From Thunnus maccoyii (lineage: Eukaryota; Chordata; Actinopteri; Scombriformes; Scombridae): a stretch of 64,000 nt of DNA. The position numbers were made by a program, and so were the translations under genes. This document shows, piece by piece, positions 22,888 through 34,231 of the stretch. The stretch lies in assembly GCF_910596095.1 (NCBI RefSeq), contig NC_056552.1:13311111-13375110 (forward strand), read 5' to 3'. Under the pieces are notes generated by a model, which saw nothing but the letters and a program-made list of their open reading frames with translations, did not search any database and was not told where the DNA came from. Numbering within the stretch: position 1 is the first letter of the stretch; every line of letters begins with the position of its first letter.

Positions 22888-24160
22888 TATACATATATAA
22901 CATAATGATCAGTGTTGACTGCTGACTTTAATCTGGGAACAGTGATCTCAGCCTGCAACCCCTCATATAAAATCTGATCAAATGGGAGTCTGTGGCTCAA
23001 TGTGCCAAGTACTTTGTCCAGAATATTTGGGATCTCAAGCTTTGTATCTTAGATGAATTTGAACCCTCTGTTGCTTGTTGGAAATGACACCCCCACAATT
23101 CCCATATTCCTTTCCAACAAAATCTACACAGTCCACAACTTATCAAAAAGTCTGAAGTTCTGAAATGCAGAATTGTTCTCCCGTCTTTGGTGACAAGCTG
23201 CTATTTTGGTCTGAGGCACCAATACAACGGATCCCTTCATTCCAACAAATCTGGATAGTTAAGGGTCACGTATCAAAGCATGAAGATATCAAATATTCTT
23301 TGTGTCAGCTGGATGTCAGGCTGATGGGCTAAACAGGACACATCGACCCGCTCTTGTCCTTGACTGCTCCTCCTCCTCTTCCTGTTTGGCTTTCCATTAG
23401 CCTACAAGCAGAGTCAGCATTTATTAAGACGACAGCAAAATCTACCCAACAATCTTGCTTTAACTGAGCGTCAACTTTCTCCAAAAATGGCGGGATGAAA
23501 TATTTATGGTTAAAAACATTTATTTCAAAACACAGTACAAGACCTGACTTCACATTTTCCTAGGACAATCATGTGTTGTGTTTCTCATTGCTTGTTGCAT
23601 TCTGCATCCGTTGTGTCCATTTAAGATATTCAGAAGTATCCATTTCATAGTTTTGACTGTCATGATGTGAAATAAGTCTGTAACGGAAGGTGACCGAACA
23701 CAATAAACCTCACAGGAGGAGCACACCGCTGTGAAGCAGCAGTCCGTCCTTGACAAAGCAAGTCCTTTGGCCCACCTTCAAGATCAGGAAAAGCTATTTG
23801 ACTTTAATGTGAGAGTTCTCTGCCTCACAGATAGTGCGAGTCCTCCACTCTTCTAACACCACGCCTGTTTGACCATCAGCGCCGGCGCAAGTGGGATCTG
23901 ATCCAGACGCAGCACTTACAGTAATTGAGTAATGCTCCCTTTCTGAAAAGCCTCATTAAATTCTCAATATCACCATGTGTTCCCGGACATGCTGAAAGAC
24001 TGAAGTCAGCATGACATACAGAGAGTGTTGCCTGAGGGAAGATGCAGCATTCATGTACATATGTAGAATCTACTACAATAAAAAAAATTAAAGTAAAAAT
24101 AAAAATATGCATTTCTGAAAACAGCTGCATATGACATTTTAGTTTGCACTACGTTTTTAT
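22340..24160. other. Intergenic region between adam11 and dbf4b
   Basis: AT-rich, no exon seen. It holds a (TA)n microsatellite at about 22853-22899 and the presumed dbf4b 3' end at its right edge. Confidence 0.6.
22853..22899. repeat. (TA)n microsatellite
   Basis: A run of TA units interrupted twice by ACATATATA. Confidence 0.9.
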
Positions 24161-24161
24161 A

Positions 24162-24167
24162 TTTATT
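24162..24167 (-). terminator. Candidate dbf4b polyadenylation signal
   Basis: AATAAA on the minus strand about 130 bases past the dbf4b stop codon. Downstream sequence is only weakly GT-rich, so a later signal is possible. Confidence 0.45.
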
Positions 24168-24298
24168 CAGTGTACACTTGCTTGTTTTGATGAGCGTAAG
24201 TGCTGCAGCAGCTGCAAAGTCAAATTTATGCACCAGAAGCTTTACACAGCTTCCAGTTAGTGGTTCTTCCAGTTCCTTAAAACGACCATTAAGACCCA

Positions 24299-25829
24299 TC
24301 AGTGCTGAACCTCAACAATCTGTACCACAGTCCTGGAAAACGCTGAGGGCTCCATTTCTTCCCCACACATTGGGCTCGCTGGGGTTGACGGCTGAAGGAC
24401 GGTGTGCAGGCGTGACTCGTAGCTGGTGTCGTGCATCCACGTGCACGGCCTGTGGAGGAGTTCCTTGTCGAGCTCGCAGCTCTGCTCGGTGGGCGACAGG
24501 GGTCTAGTGGCTGCCGGGCCCAGCCGCGACAGCAGCTCGCTGTCCCAATCAGAGTCTGATGATGATGGAGAGAGCGTGGCTAAGTCTGGGATGAGGGCTG
24601 ACTCAATGCAGACTGAGGTAGAGTGGGATAGTGAACGTTGAGAGTCTTGACTGGAAAACGCACTGTGAGATTTATCCGCAGGGATTTGAGGTGGAGCATT
24701 GAAACTCCTTGCTTTTGAGGAGGGCGGCCATGATGGCCGATCTGCAACAGAGGTGCTACCACGACCCAAAACGTCAATTTGATTTGGCACCCGAGGGAAA
24801 TTCTGTACAGTAGGAACACAAAATGTGGTTTGAGGTTGTTGTTGTTTTAAACAAAACTTTTCCACAGTGCATGTTGTGGCTGTTGAAGAGACCTTTGGGT
24901 TTGAACAAGGCTGTATTATTTGACAAGAGACTGTGTTGAACAATAAACAGCTCTCACTGTTTGCCATAATGTCATTTTTTGGTTTTACAGATTTATTCTT
25001 TTGTGCAGTCCGACAACCAATGTAGCCAAAGGTCACAGTCCTCCGTCTTTTGCTCCGGCTGTGCTCAGGGCTGGCCGATCGACAACGTTTTTTGGGGTTT
25101 GGTGCAGTCATTGGCTGCCGAGGGAGGGAACGAGATCTACGCAACGACAGCTTAGCACACTCCAAACCACTGCTGGAACATAAGAACCCACTGAATCCTA
25201 AAAGAGCATTTTGGTGTAGTCCCTCCACTCCCATTGTATCTGTCGCAGCCACAGAGGGAATTGTGACAGCTGAGACAGACAGAGACACGCTCTCTTCAGT
25301 GTCCATTTCACAAGCGTGTCCTTCCACATCCTCCTCTGCAGTGTAATGCTGAGGACTGAGGATAGGAGGTTCTGAGTAAGAGCTGTGTGCATCCATCACG
25401 TAGTAGGGATCAGGGACTTGCGGGCTGAGGACCGGAGGCAGGGAGTAACGGTCAGGGGATGGACATGGGGTGTTAGGGCAGGTGGTAAGATGTTGAGGTG
25501 ACTGGCTGGCTGGGCCATGGTCTTGTGGTTCAACATTCAGTATGGGCATGGCCGGACTTAAAGCGACTTCAGGCTGGCTGTCTGGCAAGTGGCACCCTGT
25601 CTGAGGAGTGAAAGGCTGGATGTCAGCAGGTGGAGTGGCTGGACTTGCGACGGGGCATGGATCTCCTGGTGGTGGACTGGCAGGGACAGAGGAAAGAGGA
25701 CCCTTAGTAGGGCTGGAGATGTGAGCATTAAATGATGAGCCTTGTCTCCGCAGGGCCTGAACAGCAAGCTCCGTCTCAGCATCAGTGAGAGGCTCCAGTT
25801 CATCTTGGATGGGTAAAGGAGTTGGTGGT
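24299..25829 (-). CDS. dbf4b: dbf4b last coding exon: low-complexity C-terminal tail
   Basis: A single 1,531-base exon coding for 509 full residues and the stop TGA at 24299-24301. It is rich in Pro, Ser and Thr, with a basic patch RRSRSLPRQPM...KKRCRSASPEHSRSKRRR that could be a nuclear localisation signal. The end SAFSRTVVQIVEVQH has no domain I recognise. Many SP/TP pairs suggest CDK-type phosphorylation (inference). Confidence 0.9.
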
Positions 25830-28800
25830 CTAGGAAGGCAACATAGGAAATATTAAAAATCGAGCTGTAATTCATCGCCATAACATGACTTTGTGCAGTG
25901 TAAAAGCTTTGTGGTCCAATGAAAAAGCAAATTACACAAAGGCAGACTTTCAAAACTCACCTGTTCAGTAAGTCCTCTGATTGCTGTGATGGATCGGGGT
26001 TGAATCCCGGAAGCATTTCAGCCACAAGTTGGTCCACCGCACTGTAGTTGGATGAATCCAGAACAAACGTACGGTGCTGATCGGACTGCAAGTGCTGCAA
26101 GCCAAACCAAAACACAAAGATCAAATTAAGATAAACAATGAAGGCAAAAAAAAAATGCTATGTGCCAACAAGAAAAACTGAAAAGATTCCCACCTCCTCC
26201 AGATTAGAGAAGGGTTGATGACAGCATTCACAGTAAGCCACGTCCTTTTTGCGTGGCCGCCAAGGTGAAGGGTTACAACTGAGCGGGCTTTGAGATTTGT
26301 CCTTAATGCTGCTTACAACTTTATTCTTTTCTCTAATTAATAAAAAGAATAAACATAGTTATGATAAGTAAATCTCACACAATACTTTTACACAGCGTTA
26401 ATCAAATTTTCTTAATAAGTTCTACATTTCCTGATACAGTGTTTTTATTTCTGTGGCAGACAGAAATTAACTTGAATCCAAACTTCAATAATCCAATAAT
26501 CTTTATCATTCAAATAATGACTTTGGCTCAGTTAAACAAACCTGCTTTTATTTTCTCCTTGTTCTTTCCATTTTTCAAACTGAGGAGGAGGAGCTTCAAA
26601 GGGACTGAATCGGCCCGAGTAGCACAGAGTGGGGAAGGTCATAGACTGCATGTGCAGAGGCTTGTATTTCCTGGTTATATAACAAGACAACAGAATTCAA
26701 TATGTGAAATATATATTAGATAAAATTGTTTTAGCAGCAAAAACATCAAACGTGAAAAAGGACATTGACATCTGAATACAGATTGAACATTGACAGCGAT
26801 ACTATTATTATAATCAATTTATCATTTCAGTCATTTTTCAAGCAAAAGTACTGAAAACATTCTGTTTTCAACCTCTGAAATAGATAATTTGCTGCTTTTC
26901 TTCAGGAAAATGATTGTTAAATTAAATCAATAATGACAATAATCATTAGTTGCAGCCCTAATCTAAATATTATCATTATCATATGATTAAACTGTAAATA
27001 TTTCAAACCACTTTGTCAAACTTTAAGTGAGACTACACCGCTGAGATCAACCCCAGCTAAGCTAATATTCAACTGTTTCAGCTGTCATGGGTTCAGTTTC
27101 TCATATCAATGGTCTATGCATTAGCCAAAGCACTTCAATTAGCTGAAATGAGAGGGCAAATGAAAAGACCTGTTAGCACATAGTGATCCCCTGCAGGAGT
27201 AGAACTGGCAATGAAGCCTGCAGAGTCTCATCAAATGGAAATCGTATCTGCTTGAGGTCTGGGCTCCTGGGGAGCAGCATCACTGAGGGGGGAGGCTAGT
27301 CACATTACACGATGGGACTCCTTAACGGGTTCAATTAAGAAAATCATCTGGGCTGAAATGCAAACCTCCAGAACTGGCACCCAGTGGGACAGGAAGGGCA
27401 AAAACAGCGGGATAGGTCACTGCCGCGTATTGTTGTTTCACTGTCATTATGCTGAACTGCAAGAAAGGATTTAATCTGATACCAAACAACTACTGCATGA
27501 ACACGGCAGGCCTAAAAACACAATTTCCCTTTGGCTTGTCGAATTCCAGCTTGTCTTTCTTAATTAAGGTTAGGTTAGTAAGGTGAAGGTTGAGCCTCAA
27601 CCGTAAAACAGACTTTGTGTAATGGTTGTGGTGGTCAGTCACTCCTACAGCCCTCATGGGGGTCACAATTAAACAAACTCCCCATCTGTCTGAGCCCCAC
27701 AGAGTTGGCCTCAGGGGATCAGGATGTCTTTGTACAGGAAAGGGGAGGTCAAAGAAAGTTTTGAGGGATTTCTGAATGAGAGGGAGAAGTGTACTGTCCT
27801 CTGCTACAGAGTAAACAGACACAAATGCACTGAAAGAGGAATGAAACTCACCTGCTCAAGTCTTCAATTTTAAGGTAGGGAGATCTCAAAGCTGCAGCTG
27901 TGGACAAAGAGAAGTGAAACACAACAGAAAAAAATTATAAAAAATAATTAAAAAATACATAAATAAAAATAATAAAATTTGCCAGATCACTTATGATAAT
28001 ATTGTTGCAAAATGAACACATTAATAGCATGTACACATAAACTAACCTTTGACAACATGAGAACCTGTTTGTTTGGCGTAAGTCCGCTGCATTAAAAAAA
28101 AAAAAAAAAGTTAAAATAAATAAGACTCATCAATATTAAAGAACAAAGGCGGTGCATTATATCATTAGAGCAATTTAAATTTATAAATAGCTATTTCTTC
28201 ATAAACCTGAGCAAAGGTCATCTTATCAGTCCTGCTTCAAATAATTATTTTGAACAACATTTGTGTTTTTACACATGATTTATTATTATTGTTATTAATT
28301 ATCTATTTATCGTTAATTGTTTAATTACTTATATTTTCCATTAAGATATAAAAACTGCTATATTTGGGTATCTGATGAAGTGAAAAGACATCTTACCTCT
28401 GGCCTTTTCTGTTTTGGCCTAAAGCTTTCTCGAGTCAACTGTTTCAGATATAAAATGACATCTGATGCTACATTAAGGAACAATTACAAGGTTTTTTCAA
28501 ACACTAATTTTTCATCACCAGTTCACAGCAGACTTCAGCTTGTATCAGTAAGACGCAGCAGCACAGAAACTCGAAGCTTTCACATGGTGCCATCTGCTGT
28601 GAGCAGAGGTTCACTGCACTCCATGTGAACACATACAGGCAAGATAAGAGTTTGCTTCAAATCAAATGTAATAATGTTGATGTGAAATTAATTCTTCTGT
28701 GATCACCACTCAGTGAGTCAAAAGGATACCATCCACAAACAAAATCTTCACTCCCCATGACCGTGCGTTGGCCAAAACACTGCTCCCCTGCAGTCGTTCC

Positions 28801-30601
28801 TACAAGACACATCCATCAGAATCAAGTCAAGATAACAGACTGTGTCAGTATATTATCACCATTATTCACAAACTAAAACTTAAAGCCTGCAAGATAAAGA
28901 TAAGACATATTTTGGCTGCAATGACCTACATTGTTGCGAATGGCTTTTTCAAGCAGGGCCTTCCCCCGGCTGCCACAAGCCTGTAGAGACAAATACAGCA
29001 TGAACACAGCTTTCATTTGAGCTTATATTTTATAGTAACATCCACTGGTATTTTGTTCAAATAAGTTTGCTTGAGGCATTAATTGATGCTTTAAAAAAAA
29101 TAATACAAAGCTGTAAAATCTATAAAACATATTATAAAGTTCCATTCATGCATTTCAACATTGCTCCACTGATTTGTATGGTGTCCAGATACATGAATTA
29201 GGAAAGAATATATACACAGACCATACAAATTTGTTGTAATAATCAGATGTCTGGCAAAATTACCAAGATTGGTACTAGACTACAGCATTTTAAGAGCACA
29301 ATGATATTTATTTTTTGCCAATTATCAATTAACTGGTTTAAGGCTGCAACAAATTATTATATTTTATTATCCATAATTCTGGCAATTAATTTCTTGATAA
29401 TCGGTAAATAGTTAGATCTATAAAATGTCAGCAAAAGGTAAAAAATTCTCATTCCAATTTCCTAAAGCCCTTCAAGACACTTGTTTTGTTCGTTTTTGTT
29501 TATCATCACATAAGACAAAGAAAAACATCAAATCCTCAAAACTGAGAAGCTAAAATTAGGAAAGGTTTGGGTTTTTTACTTGGAAATTACTTAAAAAGAT
29601 TAATTCACCTGTTGATCCACTAATTGATTAGTTGACTGCTTTGGTTATAATGATATTCCATCTCATTTCTAGAGTAGCAAAACTCATCCGCTGTAAGCTT
29701 AAAAAGATGGCTGTAAATGCTTTTAGAAATATGCGAGTGATGCTCAGTACCACTGGTCTGGGAGTTCCTGGTCGCTGTTTGTCTTTGCTGAGGACGCTCT
29801 CTCGCTGCTTGATAAGATGTTGGGCTTCTTCACTCCCCTTTGTCTCTGCTTGCCTCTGCTCTTTCAGGCCCTCTTGGCTTCCAGTCACAAGAAAGCTCAC
29901 ATCCTTGTGCAGAAAACTTTCAACCCTCTTCAGAAGAAAGAAAAAACATCAACCGCTCATCAGTTTCTGCTGGACAACATCAATCTTTCATTTACCACAG
30001 TAACACAGTGTTATATGGGATATTGTCAGCTGGAAACGATCACACACAATGTACAGACACTTCATCAATGGTAACATATATTTTTGTTGAAAAATTAATT
30101 AAATAATTTACTACAGCAGATCAAATACAGTGAATAAGATAAGCACTGTTTATTTCTAGTCAGTGTTATGTACTGCATGCCTTTTGATTCATTTTTAATA
30201 ACTTAAGCAAATAGTAACAAAATAATGCCTTTGCATTACATTTAACATGTAATATTCTTCAAGAAAATTTTCCCTGGCACTCATTAATGGAAAAATGTCT
30301 TGGAGGGTAAGTAGGGAAAACAATTTGACACTTCAGTCAAATTCTAGCATGATATTTTGTATTTGAAATGTTATTTCCTGGACCAAATACAACACACGCA
30401 GTAGTAAACATCATATGATCCACATGCCTTTATCTTCACACACACACTTACCCCTCCTAAAAGAGATATGACCTCCAAAAGCAGGGCTGTTGGACGTTTC
30501 TTCACGTTGTCCAGGTAGAAGGTCTTCCCCTCCAGCTTCTTCTCCCCAGGACACAGCTTGCCCAGAAGGTTTCGATCCTCTGCATATTGCTGTTGCTGCA
30601 T
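24299..30601 (-). CDS. dbf4b: DBF4B-like regulatory subunit of CDC7 kinase
   Basis: Eleven coding exons give 845 residues in one frame: 30601-30452, 29927-29751, 28980-28930, 28799-28730, 28467-28397, 28086-28047, 27897-27852, 26670-26542, 26332-26194, 26094-25961 and 25829-24299. Domains in order are the N motif (GKTFYLDNV at about 25-33, then EVISLLGG and RVESFLHKDVSFLV), SRGKALLEKAI, the CDC7-binding M motif (LRSPYLKIEDLSRKYKPL, about 190-207), and a DBF4-type zinc finger YCECCHQPFSNLEEHLQSDQH (residues 278-298) ending in the H-x5-H pair. A long, low-complexity Pro/Ser-rich tail follows. DBF4 proteins activate CDC7 to phosphorylate MCM helicase at replication origins. DBF4B is preferred over DBF4 because it sits next to ADAM11, as in human. 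It is longer than human DBF4B (615 residues). Confidence 0.93.
25961..26094 (-). CDS. dbf4b: dbf4b coding exon 10: second half of zinc finger
   Basis: Begins HLQSDQHRTFVLDSSNYSAV, giving the H-x5-H half of the zinc finger; an intron splits the finger between its Cys and His halves. Acceptor CTTGCAG, donor AACAG|GTGAGT. Confidence 0.93.
26194..26332 (-). CDS. dbf4b: dbf4b coding exon 9: first half of zinc finger
   Basis: Ends KKDVAYCECCHQPFSNLEE, the cysteine half of the DBF4-type zinc finger. Acceptor AATTAG, chosen because the alternative two bases on gives an immediate stop. Donor GAGGAG|GTGGGA. Confidence 0.93.
26542..26670 (-). CDS. dbf4b: dbf4b coding exon 8: end of motif M
   Basis: Begins KYKPLHMQSMTFPTLCYSGR and runs through SPFEAPPP, matching RPFYLQLTNMPFINY...SPFD in DBF4. 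Acceptor ATAACCAG, donor AGCAG|GTTTGT. Confidence 0.9.
26796..26962. mobile_element. Partial copy of the GGCTGCAACTAA palindromic family
   Basis: Ends with AATAATCATTAGTTGCAGCC, the end seen in all copies of this family. It lies in the dbf4b intron between exons 7 and 8. Confidence 0.7.
27852..27897 (-). CDS. dbf4b: dbf4b coding exon 7: motif M
   Basis: Encodes AAALRSPYLKIEDLS, the start of the M motif that grips CDC7 (human DBF4: LKKPFVKVEDMSQLYRPF). Acceptor TCCACAG, donor AGCAG|GTGAGT, phase 2 out. Confidence 0.93.
28047..28086 (-). CDS. dbf4b: dbf4b coding exon 6
   Basis: A short exon encoding RTYAKQTGSHVVK. Acceptor AATGCAG beyond a poly-T tract on the minus strand, donor CAAAG|GTTAGT, phase 1 out. 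Confidence 0.85.
28397..28467 (-). CDS. dbf4b: dbf4b coding exon 5
   Basis: Encodes ASDVILYLKQLTRESFRPKQ and KRPE. It takes the reading frame from phase 1 to phase 0, as exons 4 and 6 require. Acceptor AATGTAG, donor CCAGAG|GTAAGA. Confidence 0.88.
28730..28799 (-). CDS. dbf4b: dbf4b coding exon 4
   Basis: Encodes ERLQGSSVLANARSWGVKIL and FVD, matching LSNALSWGVKILHIDD in DBF4. Acceptor CTTGTAG, donor GATG|GTATCC, phase 1 out. Confidence 0.92.
28930..28980 (-). CDS. dbf4b: dbf4b coding exon 3
   Basis: Seventeen codons, ACGSRGKALLEKAIRNN, matching SRGKLLVEKAIKD in DBF4 and SRGKELLQKAIRNQ in DBF4B. Acceptor CTCTACAG, donor AACAAT|GTAGGT. Confidence 0.92.
29341..29636. mobile_element. Diverged copy of the GGCTGCAACTAA palindromic family
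   Basis: Starts AGGCTGCAACAAATTATTAT and ends near ATTGATTAGTTGACTGC, with internal CTATAAAATGTCAG and CACTTGTTTTGTTC words of the family. It ends about 110 bases from dbf4b exon 2, in intron 2. Confidence 0.7.
29751..29927 (-). CDS. dbf4b: dbf4b coding exon 2: rest of motif N and linker
   Basis: Encodes RVESFLHKDVSFLVTGSQEG, matching VEEFLSKDISYLISNKKE of DBF4, then a charged linker ending PGTPRPV. The acceptor CTGAAG|AGG is fixed by frame. The donor is uncertain: GTG|GTACTG at 29751 or CCA|GTGGTA at 29754 both keep the frame and differ by one codon. Confidence 0.85.
30452..30601 (-). CDS. dbf4b: dbf4b coding exon 1: start and motif N
   Basis: Fifty codons from MQQQQYAEDRNLLGKL to EVISLLGG, with GKTFYLDNV, the first strand of the DBF4 BRCT-like N motif. 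Donor GGAGGG|GTAAGT. A leader acceptor CACCAG lies at 30609, seven bases before the ATG. Confidence 0.9.
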
Positions 30602-31231
30602 GATCCTCCTGGTGCAAGTGAAGGAGCTTACAACTTAACAGAAAACACCAGGATCCTGCGAAAGAGGAAGATGTCAATTAAAAGGCAGTAAAGGTCACCA
30701 TGTGACAGAAGAGCCAAATGGGCTCTTACATAAAAGACCATTAACATCTCATTACTTATTTTTACATGTGTCCAAAAGCCTCTGTGGAACTTCATATAAG
30801 GGTAATAAATAAAACTACAGCATACCAGACCATAATCATAAACCATTTTCATACAGAACTTCAGTCTATCAATAATATGGTGAATGCCATCTGGTTTCCT
30901 CTCAAAAGGTTTGATTTAAGTAGATTTTACATCGACAAGTTTGCTCAAAAAGATATTGCAACAGTTTTAAATCATGTCAACTTCAGGTCATCATGCTCTG
31001 AAGAAAAAAAAACAGTAGTTAGCAAGTTATGTAAGTTACCTAATGCGCTAGAACAGTGCAGAGAAAGCATTAGCCTAGCCACCTAGCTAGCTAGCTTATT
31101 TAACGCTAGTAGTGACCACTTAGCTGATGTTAGCTCCCCTAAAACTAGCGTCGAGGGAAGATTAAAAAAAACGTTTTACTAGTTTGTACTGCAGATTAAT
31201 GATCTATAAAGTTGCCAACCGGCTCACTTAC

Positions 31232-31420
31232 GCGTTTCAATGTGTTGAAATTACAGCTATTGATTCACACGGAGGTGGTCATGATGCAACCGCCACTTTT
31301 TTTAAAAACAAAAGTCATCGTCACATCCGACATAGTGCTGCCTTCCAGTGCTCTTTACAGGGTTGTCCTTCCGAGCATCAAAGGCTTAGGGTCTTTCCAG
31401 TCGATTTTTATCTTTATTTA
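31232..31420 (-). promoter_or_regulatory. Candidate dbf4b first (leader) exon and promoter region
   Basis: On the minus strand AAACGC|GTAAGT at 31232 is a strong donor, and the leader acceptor is at 30609. The upstream stretch holds several ATGs, including one opening ATGTCGGATGTGACG, that terminate quickly. Inferred only from splice signals. Confidence 0.4.
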
Positions 31421-32810
31421 ATTCAAGTACTTTAAGCGTTTAGCAGATTAATTGGAAACTTTAAAAAATATATTACATTGAACAGGACAAAACAGAATTT
31501 TAGGGTATCCTTGTCCTTCACACACCGGAATGATTGTGCAAGTCGATTTAGTTCATTCTTCCATTTGTTTATTTGGGGCTCAGCATTACTTTAACATATG
31601 AATATTATTTACCCAATAAACACAGTTATTTACCACAAAGCCTTGCTTCATCACAAATATCTCCATCTTTAACAGACATCCGATTCAGTTGTGTGGAGCG
31701 TTATACTCTTAGCCGGCAATGAACAGAAAACCAGAATGCCTGCACTAATTCCCACTGGAAGAAAATATGTTCTTCAGTCCCAATATCTTCCTCACAGAAT
31801 ACAGAAGTGTTATTAACCTGCCTCAGTTAAATCTTTTACATCTTGTCGATAATGCGCTCTACCTACAAGTATGCGTTTTACGTTAGGCCCCGACAGTATC
31901 TTAAACGCAGCACGAGGATGTAGCGTTACTACAATACCAACAAACAAAATAAAACGAGAAGTGGTCATATCAGCCAAAATTTGTGAATACTGGTGAAATA
32001 CACAAAAACATAAAATGTCATTCTAATCAAGCCTGTGTTGGTGTGTGCAGGTATGTCTGTATTTACTATATCAGTGCTATCATTTTTCAAATTTATTTTG
32101 AATTTCCTGCAGTTTCATTAAGCTGCTAAAATTGCTTAAAATGGATCCCATTGAAAAAAATACTTAAAAAATACCCTCATAACAATACTCATCCTGACTT
32201 ATGTCTCCTATAGTAGGCTGTAAAACAATAATAGATTGGAGCGTATCAAGAAACAGTAAATCAAGTATTTAAACACACAAAATAACTCCCTTTATATTTC
32301 CCTTTATCTTTTACCACACATTACTTTACACGAGTAGGGATGATGTAATGTAATGTAAATACTGTCACATTTACTCACACTTGATCTAGCAAATGTTTTT
32401 CTCCTCTTTCTACTATAATACTATAAAATATGTATTACCGTGCCTCCCCAACGGGAGGTTAAATTGTTGCTGTTTCATAGGCTGCCCACATATAACATTA
32501 TAGCAAAACCCACATGGATATTGAAACCTGTGATCAAACCCAGGTTTTATCAGTGGTAATCTATTTGAGTAGGCAGTAGAAATATTTTTACTTCTTGTCC
32601 AGCAGGGGGCAATGCGCCTATAAACACTAAAACCAGTAGAGAAAATGTATTAGCAGTTAAAATCTTTATACTTGCCTGCATGAGGTAAACTATAACCTAC
32701 ATGTTGGACATTTAATGCTCAACCCATCATGTATTCTTAACTAATATTGTGTTTTATTATCTGTCATCACAGCAACTTGTAAAATGTAAGACAAAAACCA
32801 ACAAATACAA
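31420..32810. other. Intergenic region between dbf4b and gjc1
   Basis: AT-rich, no exon or named repeat identified. Confidence 0.5.
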
Positions 32811-32814
32811 ATTG

Positions 32815-32824
32815 TTTATTTATT
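32815..32824 (-). terminator. Candidate gjc1 polyadenylation signal
   Basis: Overlapping AATAAATAAA on the minus strand, followed in the transcript direction by a GT-rich run (TTTGTTGGTTTTTGTC). It would give a 3' UTR of about 1.4 kb, covering 32815-34231. Confidence 0.55.
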
Positions 32825-34231
32825 CATAACTTGGTAAAAAAAAAATCAAAACATGCATTTTTCATAAAAATACTTAACACGAAATGAAAAATTGGCACAG
32901 TGCAAAGGACTAGCCTTAATGACATTTCAATTTGAAAATCTGCCCATAAAAGTGTGTATTAATGACAAGGAATTCTTCATACCAGGCCTGGAAAAACCAC
33001 AACTCCTCGGCCAGATGTTCTGATTATATTTCATCATCCTAATTATATTGAATAACAGTAGAGAAAACCTTCATAGCATTAACTTCAAACAGCCAAAGAC
33101 AAATGTCAAAAATATTCTAACAGCTTGACAATGACACACAGACAAAAGTTTGAGCACCAGTGTTTGGTCACTAAACTTCAGACACTTCCACTGACTGATA
33201 CATTTCAACATCTCACAAAACATTAACGAGAACATCTTTTCTCTTTCCAAAAAAATGACACAGAAACACTGAAAAACTACCAATTACAAAACATTTGGAA
33301 ACATACTACATCTCATTTGTTCTTTATTGCTGGGGGGAACCTACGATCAATCCAAATCAAACATAAAATCAAACATAAAAGTACCATTTTTGCATGTTTC
33401 AGAAACAGCAGTATAGCTCAAGGCTTTAACCCATGAATGACAACAAAACTAGTCACAAAGACAGTAGGATGTAGCTTCTGTGTTCAGTTCCTGATGTTGA
33501 GGACATGACAGAAAAATAAATTATTTATCAGGTGTTTAACTTGAAGTGATGCAGTGTCAATATCAAGAAGCTCTTTGTTGAAATAAGGCACCTTAGGTAA
33601 CAGCATGGAAGCCTCTTGATATCTCCAAGAGACACAGCACCAACATTGTCCAGCAAAATTCATTTAACAAAATATAAATAAGTTATTTTGATATTTTTAA
33701 TCAATCGTTATTTAGTGTGGTATACGCTGGCCACAGTTATTCAAACTTACTAGCAAGCTTTGTCACAAACTTACACCAATTTACATCCCATTTACATTAT
33801 CTTCAATGGTTTCCCTGCAAGCTTCTATTAACATATTGATAGCAGAATCTATCTCGCACCGTTGGCTACTCAAACCTGAACACAAACACAAACTGTAAAA
33901 TAAAAATCTTACTCTAAAGCATAAGCTGATGCTCATCATAATGAGGCCATAAACATTTTGAGTTTCTCCCAGATGTTATTACTGACAAAGTGTTATCTTT
34001 AAGACCAACTTTTTATTGAAACACAGAATTTTGGATACTTTTCTCAGCTGTGTTCAAAATGTTACAGTATATTTGCTTGAACATGTGCTCTTTATGATCT
34101 GGATGGATGTTTAGGTTTATAGAAGTGTGGCCATTTATTTAATACTACTGATAGTAATGTAAAATGGCTGTGTCTTCCCTTTGTATGAACATACAAACTT
34201 AGATATTGTGTCTGTCCGAGAAGTCTGTATT

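Noticed and set aside
24426..25346. Plus-strand frames over the dbf4b last exon
   Set aside because: They are antisense to the long dbf4b exon, which is tied by splicing to conserved DBF4 motifs.
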